Source: an uncultured Bacilli bacterium (GTDB taxonomy: Bacteria > Bacillota_I > Bacilli_A > RF39 > UBA660). From it: a stretch of DNA of 16,905 bases. The notes under the pieces were generated by a model, which was not told the DNA's origin, did no database searches, and saw only the letters and a list, made by a program, of their open reading frames with translations. Shown piece after piece: positions 12,372-16,905 of the stretch. Positions within the stretch are counted from its first letter, which is position 1. Each line of letters begins with the position of its first letter. Position numbers and translations under genes: made by a program. Location: assembly GCA_947628125.1 (NCBI GenBank), contig CANQYR010000011.1, forward strand, positions 1-16,905. The letters run 5' to 3'.

Positions 12372-13850
12372 ATGAATAAAAAAGAATTGTTACAGTCAAT
12401 GGCCAAGCGGGGTAATGGTGAGATTTATTTGGGTGTGGTTGGAGCAGTTAGAACTGGTAAGTCAACTTTTATTAAGCGTTTTATTGAAAACTTGGTTGTT
12501 CCTAGTCTAACAGATGAGTATGAAAAGAAGCGTTGTTTAGATGAGATTCCGCAAAGTGCGCAGGGAAAGACGATTATGACAACAGAGCCAAAATTTGTTC
12601 CAAGTAATGGTGCAAAGATTAGGGTTGATGATTTTGAGGCGGATATTAAGTTAGTTGATTGTGTTGGTTATGTTGTTAAAAATGCTTTAGGTTATGAGGA
12701 TAGTGATGGTAATCCAAGGATGATAAAGACGCCTTGGTTTAGTGAGTCGGTTCCTTTTGTGGAGGCAGCTGAGATAGGGACGGAGAAGGTTATTAAGGAT
12801 CATTCAACGATTGGTATTGTCGTAACTACGGATGGTTCTTTTGGGGAGCTTTCGCGTGGTGATTATGAAGTTGCTGAGGAGAAGGTTATTTCGGAGTTAG
12901 TAAATATTGGTAAGCCGTTTATTATTGTTCTTAATACTAGTCATCCTAATGCGATAGAGACGAAGACGATTGCAAATGAGCTTCGGGAAAATTATCATGT
13001 TCCGGTTATGCCTTTGTCGGTTGAGAAAATTGGTGAAGAGGAAATACTGATGATTTTGAAGGAAGCTTTGTATGAATTCCCGGTTTTGAATATTGAATTT
13101 TCAATTCCTTCTTGGGTGCATGTTTTGTCTAATGAGCATGATATTAAAAAGCATTATATTAGTAAGGTTAAGGAAAGTATGATTGAGGTTCATAAGGTTC
13201 GGGATGTGGAAAATATTTTAGCGTATTATGAGGATTCACCTTATATTTCTAAGGCTTATATTAGTAATCTTGATACGGCAAATGGTACTGTTGATATTAC
13301 TTTAGAAAGTAGTGATGAGTTATATCAAACGGTTTTAAAGGAGTTAGTTGGGGAAGCGGCAACTAGTAAGGCTGGTTTATTGAAGGTGTTTACGACTTAT
13401 GCGGATGGTAAGGAAGAGCTTGATAATATGAAAGAGGCTATAAAAATGGCTAAGCAAACTGGTTATGGTATTGTTTATCCGGGTTTAAAGGATATGAAGT
13501 TAGAGACGCCAGAGATTATTAAGCAAGGTTCTAGGTATGGTGTTAAGTTAAAGGCGGTTGCTAGTAGTATTCATTTGATGAAGGTGGATGTGGAAAGTAC
13601 TTTTGAACCGATTATAGGTAGTGAATTACAAAGTAAGGAGTTAATTAATTATTTGATGAAGGATTATCAAACTGATCCTAGTAGTATTTGGAAAAGTGAG
13701 ATTTTTGGACGGAGTTTAGATGTGATTGTTAAGGAGGGCATTCAGGCTAAGTTATCGATTATGCCACCTAATACGCGTTTTAAGCTAAGTCAAACGGTAA
13801 CTAAAATTGTCAACAAAGGGTCAAGTAATTTAATTGCATTTGTCATATAA
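12372..13850 (+). CDS. spoIVA: Stage IV sporulation protein A (coat ATPase)
   Basis: The 492-residue length equals that usual for SpoIVA. This protein forms the basement layer of the spore coat, polymerising on the forespore surface in an ATP-dependent way. The N-terminal P-loop domain shows GAVRTGKST (24-32), and the Q-S-A-Q-G-K-T-I-M-T-T-E-P switch region is visible. VDCVGYVVKNALGY lies near the Walker B position. The C-terminal part, ending KGSSNLIAFVI, corresponds to the polymerisation/anchoring region. AGGTGAT is the ribosome site. Its presence makes endospore formation in this organism very likely. It lies downstream of a small HTH gene and ends at a good terminator. Confidence 0.97.
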   Translation: MNKKELLQSMAKRGNGEIYLGVVGAVRTGKSTFIKRFIENLVVPSLTDEYEKKRCLDEIPQSAQGKTIMTTEPKFVPSNGAKIRVDDFEADIKLVDCVGYVVKNALGYEDSDGNPRMIKTPWFSESVPFVEAAEIGTEKVIKDHSTIGIVVTTDGSFGELSRGDYEVAEEKVISELVNIGKPFIIVLNTSHPNAIETKTIANELRENYHVPVMPLSVEKIGEEEILMILKEALYEFPVLNIEFSIPSWVHVLSNEHDIKKHYISKVKESMIEVHKVRDVENILAYYEDSPYISKAYISNLDTANGTVDITLESSDELYQTVLKELVGEAATSKAGLLKVFTTYADGKEELDNMKEAIKMAKQTGYGIVYPGLKDMKLETPEIIKQGSRYGVKLKAVASSIHLMKVDVESTFEPIIGSELQSKELINYLMKDYQTDPSSIWKSEIFGRSLDVIVKEGIQAKLSIMPPNTRFKLSQTVTKIVNKGSSNLIAFVI

Positions 13851-13853
13851 TTA

Positions 13854-13883
13854 GAAAAAAAGTGCAAAATTGTGCTTTTTTTC
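13854..13883 (+). terminator. Terminator after spoIVA
   Basis: A 13-bp stem (A7GTGCA against TGTGCT7, with two G-T wobbles and a closing G-C) has the loop AAAT. It is A/T-flanked, with the 3' arm ending in seven T. Confidence 0.75.
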
Positions 13884-13919
13884 TTGCATTTATAAGGGAA
13901 GTTTGGTAGTTTTAATTTG

Positions 13920-13937
13920 TAAGGATTAAAGTCCTTA
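13920..13937 (+). promoter_or_regulatory. Hairpin in front of HU gene
   Basis: TAAGGA/TCCTTA (13920-13925, 13932-13937) encloses TTAAAG, ending 16 bases before the AAAGGAGG site. It may be leader structure or an operator. No good housekeeping promoter could be placed confidently upstream. Confidence 0.35.
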
Positions 13938-13966
13938 TGATTGCATAAAATAAAGGAGGATTTTTT

Positions 13967-14239
13967 ATGTCAAAACAAGCGTTGATTGAACGTGCTGCTG
14001 AACAAGCAAATATGAGCAAAGCAGAAATGGGAAGAGCTTTAGATGCTATTTTAGATGGAATTACTGCTGGCTTAAAGGAAGATGGCGAGGTAGTTCTTGT
14101 TGGGTTTGGCAAATTTGCTGTTAAAACTCGTGCGGCAAGAGATGGCATTAATCCAGCTACTAAAGAAGCTATTCATATTCCAGCTAAAAAGGTTCCTGGT
14201 TTTAAGGCAGGAAGTAAATTAAAAGACGCGATTAAGTAG
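13967..14239 (+). CDS. hup: HU-family nucleoid DNA-binding protein
   Basis: The 90-residue protein is the standard size. The N-terminal helices (MSKQALIERAAEQANMSKAE, then ALDAILDGITAGL) dimerise; the strands FGKFAVKTRAARDGINPATKE contain the conserved G-x-F and R-x-G-x-N-P-x-T motif with the intercalating Pro at the arm tip. The end KVPGFKAGSKLKDAIK is typical. It binds and bends DNA non-specifically. Codon choice is less T-biased (GCT, GAA, GGC) than neighbours, consistent with high expression. AAAGGAGG precedes the ATG. Monocistronic, with its own terminator. Confidence 0.97.
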   Translation: MSKQALIERAAEQANMSKAEMGRALDAILDGITAGLKEDGEVVLVGFGKFAVKTRAARDGINPATKEAIHIPAKKVPGFKAGSKLKDAIK

Positions 14240-14246
14240 TCTTGTT

Positions 14247-14280
14247 AAAAGGACAAATTGTTTGTTATTTGTCTTTTTTT
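14247..14280 (+). terminator. Terminator after HU gene
   Basis: Stem AAAAGGACAAA with TTTGTCTTTTT (one G-T wobble) around a 10-base loop, followed by T run at 14274-14280. Confidence 0.8.
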
Positions 14281-14302
14281 GTGGCTTAGTGGTAATTTTT
14301 GC

Positions 14303-14332
14303 TTGGAAATTAGGACATTATTATGTTATAAT
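14303..14332 (+). promoter_or_regulatory. Promoter of rimP-nusA-ylxR-infB operon
   Basis: TTGGAA (14303-14308), 18-bp spacer, extended -10 TGTTATAAT (TATAAT at 14327-14332). Transcription would begin near 14339, just before the leader hairpin. Confidence 0.65.
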
Positions 14333-14348
14333 GCTGTTATGCAGATTT

Positions 14349-14376
14349 AAGTGGGCAGATGACCCACTTTTATTAA
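14349..14376 (+). promoter_or_regulatory. rimP leader hairpin (possible attenuator)
   Basis: AAGTGGG/CCCACTT (14349-14355 with 14363-14369) forms a perfect 7-bp GC-rich stem with loop CAGATGA, followed by TTTATT. A GTGGG-stem hairpin with a T-rich tail in front of rimP is a recurring arrangement in bacteria. Attenuation of the operon, perhaps by NusA, is inferred; the tail is too weak for full termination. Confidence 0.6.
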
Positions 14377-14391
14377 TGGAAAGGGTGAGTT

Positions 14392-14643
14392 ATGAAGGAT
14401 AAGTTGGCTATTATTGTTAATAATATAGCGCCTTTTTTGGAAAAGATGGGGATTGTTGTTGATGATATTTCTTTTGTGAAAGAGGGTAATTATTATTTTT
14501 TACGAATTATTTTAGATCGAGAAGGCGGGATTGATTTGGATACTATTGTGAAGGCTACTGATGTTATTAATCCTATTTTAGATGATCTTGATTTAATTGA
14601 TGAGTCGTATATTCTTGATGTTTTAAGTAAGGAAAGAGGTTAA
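14392..14643 (+). CDS. rimP: RimP, N-terminal domain only
   Basis: RimP assists 30S subunit maturation. This 83-residue product matches the N-terminal alpha/beta domain: KLAIIVNNIAPFLEKMGIVV, SFVKEGNYYFLRIILDREGG, IDLDTIVKATDVINP, ending ESYILDVLSKERG, which corresponds to the domain border E-x-Y-x-L-E-V-S-S-P-G-x-x-R-P-L. The usual C-terminal Sm-like domain (about 65 more residues) is absent; the stop is followed after 2 bases by the nusA ATG, so it is a clean loss rather than a frameshift. The position (promoter, GTGGG leader, first in the nusA operon) confirms identity. AAAGGGTGAG is the ribosome site. Confidence 0.85.
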   Translation: MKDKLAIIVNNIAPFLEKMGIVVDDISFVKEGNYYFLRIILDREGGIDLDTIVKATDVINPILDDLDLIDESYILDVLSKERG

Positions 14644-14645
14644 TT

Positions 14646-15761
14646 ATGAATGCAAAAGAATTTATGAAGGCTTTGGATCATATTATAAGTGAGAAGCATA
14701 TTTCTAAGGATACGGTTTTGACGGCGATGGAAAATGCTTTGGCTAGTGCTTATAAGAAGAATAATGCTAAGACGAATGTGAAGGTTAGTATTGATCCAGA
14801 TACTGGTGATATTAAGGTTTATGCTTATTATGTTGTTGTTGATGATTTTGATGATGGTCATGAGGAAGTTTTAGAAGATGGTAGTGTAGTTAAGGTAATG
14901 CCTACTGTTAATCCTGATGCTCAGATACTTTTGGATGAGGCAAGGGAAATGAAAAGTGATGCCAAAGTTGGTGATACGATAACACTTGAGGTTACGCCTG
15001 CTGATTTTGGTCGTCTGGCAGCTTCTGCTGCTAAGCAAGTTTTGACGCAGAAGATAAGAGAGGCTGAAAAAACGGCGATTATGGAGGAGTTTCATGATAA
15101 AAAAGGGGAAATGATGGTTGGCCTTTTGGCGATGGAAGATGTTAAGAACTATTATGTTGATTTAGGAAAGACAAGGGCTATTTTACCTAAGAGTGAAATG
15201 ATTCCAGGTGAGGTTTTGAAGATGGGTACTTCGATAAAGGTTTATATTACGAAGGTAAGTGAGACAACTAAAGGACCTTTGATTTTATGTTCAAGGAAGC
15301 ATTATGGTTTTGTTAAGCGTTTGTTTGAGGATTATATTCCGGAGCTTGCTGATGGAACGGTTATGCTTTATAGTGTGATTCGTGATCCAGGGGTAAGAAG
15401 TAAGGTGGCTGTTTATTCTAATGATAGTCATGTTGATGCTATTGGTTCTTGTATTGGTCCTAGTGGTTCAAGGATTGGTAGTATTTTAAAGGAATTAAAT
15501 GGCGAGAAGGTTGATTTGGTTTTGTATTCGGAAGATCCATGTGAGTTTATTAGTAATGCTTTATCGCCAGCTAAGAATGTGACGGTTAATATTATTGATC
15601 CGGTTAAAAAGCAGGCTTTGGCGATTGTTTCGGATGATAATTTGTCTTTAGCTATTGGTAAGAAGCATTCAAATATTAAGTTAGCTAGTAAGCTTACTAA
15701 GTATCATATTGAAGTTAAGAGTTTGAGTCAAATTAATGCTGAAGGAAATCGTGATGATTAG
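14646..15761 (+). CDS. nusA: Transcription elongation/termination factor NusA
   Basis: The 371-residue protein has the Bacillota NusA layout: N-terminal RNA-polymerase-binding domain (about 1-125), S1 domain (about 130-200, GDTITLEVTPAD lies just before it), and two KH domains (about 205-350) with VKRLFEDYIPEL, GSCIGPSGSRI, SEDPCEFISNALSPAK and LAIGKKHSNIKLASKL. No C-terminal acidic repeats are present, as normal for Gram-positives. It modulates pausing and termination. The ATG follows the rimP stop by 2 bases; AAAGAGGT in rimP's end supplies its ribosome site. ylxR follows 2 bases after the TAG. Confidence 0.97.
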   Translation: MNAKEFMKALDHIISEKHISKDTVLTAMENALASAYKKNNAKTNVKVSIDPDTGDIKVYAYYVVVDDFDDGHEEVLEDGSVVKVMPTVNPDAQILLDEAREMKSDAKVGDTITLEVTPADFGRLAASAAKQVLTQKIREAEKTAIMEEFHDKKGEMMVGLLAMEDVKNYYVDLGKTRAILPKSEMIPGEVLKMGTSIKVYITKVSETTKGPLILCSRKHYGFVKRLFEDYIPELADGTVMLYSVIRDPGVRSKVAVYSNDSHVDAIGSCIGPSGSRIGSILKELNGEKVDLVLYSEDPCEFISNALSPAKNVTVNIIDPVKKQALAIVSDDNLSLAIGKKHSNIKLASKLTKYHIEVKSLSQINAEGNRDD

Positions 15762-15763
15762 TT

Positions 15764-16015
15764 ATGCAAAGTGAGGTTATGCGTTTATGTGTTGTAACGA
15801 AGAAAAGGTATGCGAAGAAGGATTTAATAAGGATTGTTAGGACACCTGATGGTAGGGTTTTAATTGATGATACTTCTAAGTTAAATGGTAAGGGTGCTTA
15901 TTTGCGTTTAGAAAAAGATGTTATTTTAAAGGCAAGAAAAAGCAAGGTTTTGGACCGGGCTTTAGATAAGAGTGTTCCTGATGATATTTATGATGAGTTG
16001 TTAAAAAGATTATAA
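15764..16015 (+). CDS. ylxR: YlxR/RnpM (DUF448) RNA-binding protein
   Basis: The 83-residue protein shows the YlxR pattern: MRLCVVTKKRYAKKDLIRIV, R-T-P-D-G, then DTSKLNGKGAYL. This family is known as a modulator of RNase P activity and binds RNA. Two starts are possible: 15764 (chosen, giving five extra residues as is common in the family but with no clear ribosome site) and 15779 (MRLC, with GAGG only two bases upstream, too close). The usual third Cys-bearing motif is reduced to the single Cys9. The usual next gene, ylxQ (L7Ae-like), is missing: infB begins 25 bases downstream. Confidence 0.9.
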   Translation: MQSEVMRLCVVTKKRYAKKDLIRIVRTPDGRVLIDDTSKLNGKGAYLRLEKDVILKARKSKVLDRALDKSVPDDIYDELLKRL

Positions 16016-16039
16016 AGTTCTAAGAAAGGATGTGGATAT

Positions 16040-16905
16040 ATGACTGTAAAAGAGTATGCTTTAAGTGTTAATGAATCAGTTGCTGAGGTGCTTAAGAAGT
16101 GTGAATCGTTAGGTATTGAAGCTAAGTGCGCCGATGATATTTTAACGGATGATGATGTTGTTAATTTGGATTTAACTATTAATCTTATTAGTACTGATAG
16201 TGAGTCTACTTATGAAGAGGAAGATAGTATTTTACAGGTTGCCGAGGATTTAGCAAATACTACTAATGCTCTTAGAATGGATTCTGGTTTAAAAAAGGAA
16301 AAGCTAAAGAAGAAAAGTGAGAATTTAAGCAAGCTTGAGTATTCTAATAAGCGGAAGGAAATGTATAAGCATAAGGAAAAATTAATGTCTTACAAAGATG
16401 ATGATGCTTTAGTTTACAAGGAAAATATGACTGTTTTGGATTTGGCTAATTTGCTTAAGGTTAGTGGAACAGATATTATTAAGAAGTTAATGAGTATGGG
16501 TTTGATGGTTAATTTAAACCAGGCAATTGATTTTGATAATGCTTCGATTATTGCTTTGGAGTATGGTTTTAATTTGAAGAAGGAAGATGCTCAAGATATT
16601 AGTCATTTTGAAGATTTTGTGATAAATGATAATGAGGAGGATTTGGAAAAAAGGCCACCTGTTGTAACGATTATGGGTCATGTTGATCATGGGAAGACGA
16701 CTTTGCTTGATTATATAAGGCATAGTAAGGTTGTGGATAGTGAGTTTGGGGGGATAACGCAGCATATTGGTGCTTATCAGATTACTCATAATGATCAGAA
16801 GATTACTTTTATTGATACTCCTGGGCATGCAGCTTTTACGCAGATGCGGGCTAGAGGGGCATCAATTACGGATATTGTTGTTATAATTGTGGCGGCTGAT
16901 GATGG
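16040..16905 (+). CDS. infB: Translation initiation factor IF-2, 5' part
   Basis: The frame is open from ATG 16040 (behind AAGAAAGGA, 16022-16030) to the window edge, 288 codons. Residues 1-40 form a first IF2_N-like domain (MTVKEYALSVNESVAEVLKK). A Lys/Glu-rich linker follows, and then a second IF2_N domain near 130-185 (TVLDLANLLKVSGTDIIKKL). The G domain starts near 210 with VTIMGHVDHGKTTLL (P-loop), GGITQHIGAY (switch I) and FIDTPGHAAFTQMRARG (switch II). IF-2 brings initiator tRNA to the 30S subunit. The linker is short, as in AT-rich Bacillota. The 3' part lies outside the window. Confidence 0.96.
   Translation, partial: MTVKEYALSVNESVAEVLKKCESLGIEAKCADDILTDDDVVNLDLTINLISTDSESTYEEEDSILQVAEDLANTTNALRMDSGLKKEKLKKKSENLSKLEYSNKRKEMYKHKEKLMSYKDDDALVYKENMTVLDLANLLKVSGTDIIKKLMSMGLMVNLNQAIDFDNASIIALEYGFNLKKEDAQDISHFEDFVINDNEEDLEKRPPVVTIMGHVDHGKTTLLDYIRHSKVVDSEFGGITQHIGAYQITHNDQKITFIDTPGHAAFTQMRARGASITDIVVIIVAADD

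Noticed and set aside
14640..15095. Minus-strand frames inside nusA
   Set aside because: They lie opposite a well-conserved gene and have Ile/Asn/His-rich, non-protein-like sequences.
1..16905. UGA read as tryptophan (Mycoplasma-type code)
   Set aside because: All conserved families are complete with TGG for Trp and no gene needs read-through of TGA; only non-use of TGA is supported.
1..16905. tRNA, rRNA, CRISPR or insertion sequence
   Set aside because: No cloverleaf, rRNA core motifs, regularly spaced repeats or transposase-like proteins were seen on either strand.

Overview
The window is AT-rich chromosomal DNA with the layout of a low-GC Gram-positive bacterium (Bacillota). Strong AGGAGG-type ribosome sites, a rimP-nusA-ylxR-infB operon, YlxR, a PrsA-like lipoprotein and several sporulation genes (spoIVA, a SpoVIF-like gene, cotJC, a cotJA/cotJB fusion, YjcZ-like mini-proteins) point to an endospore-former. 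The G/T-rich composition of most plus-strand genes suggests that this is the leading replication strand. I infer an uncultured gut-type Bacilli/Erysipelotrichia-like lineage; the sequence alone does not fix the genus. All recognised families are intact under the standard code, yet none of the 25 genes with a visible stop uses TGA.

Layout. 1-2115: the 3' end of an unknown Lys-tailed protein, a bidirectional terminator, a minus-strand double-HTH regulator, and divergently a large membrane-anchored surface protein with an unusual GC-rich, NNY-codon-rich C-terminal segment. 2143-3139: a minus-strand spore-coat operon (CotJA-CotJB fusion, then CotJC Mn-catalase). 3266-5272: an operon for a membrane-anchored thioredoxin-fold protein, TrmL, a zinc-ribbon membrane protein and a UPF0316 (YebE-type) membrane protein. 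5345-8058: der-miaB. 8083-9096: PrsA-like foldase lipoprotein (minus). 9240-9476: two tiny YjcZ-like Cys/TM proteins. 9498-10613: a second surface protein related to the first one (minus).

10674-13850 is the most distinctive part. Two successive modules have the same form: a minus-strand HTH regulator, a divergent paralogous ~68-aa HTH protein, and immediately downstream a sporulation gene (SpoVIF-like in the first, spoIVA in the second). Each sporulation gene has a sigma-E-like promoter ending exactly at its ribosome site. 13967-14239: HU. 14339-16905: a leader hairpin, then rimP (N-terminal domain only), nusA, ylxR and the 5' part of infB, with no ylxQ.

Housekeeping genes (translation initiation, ribosome maturation, tRNA modification, nucleoid protein) are interleaved with forespore/mother-cell coat functions. 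The small HTH proteins sit where they could couple sporulation gene expression to another signal. No mobile element, CRISPR array, tRNA or rRNA was found. No gene-free stretch exceeds about 125 bases.
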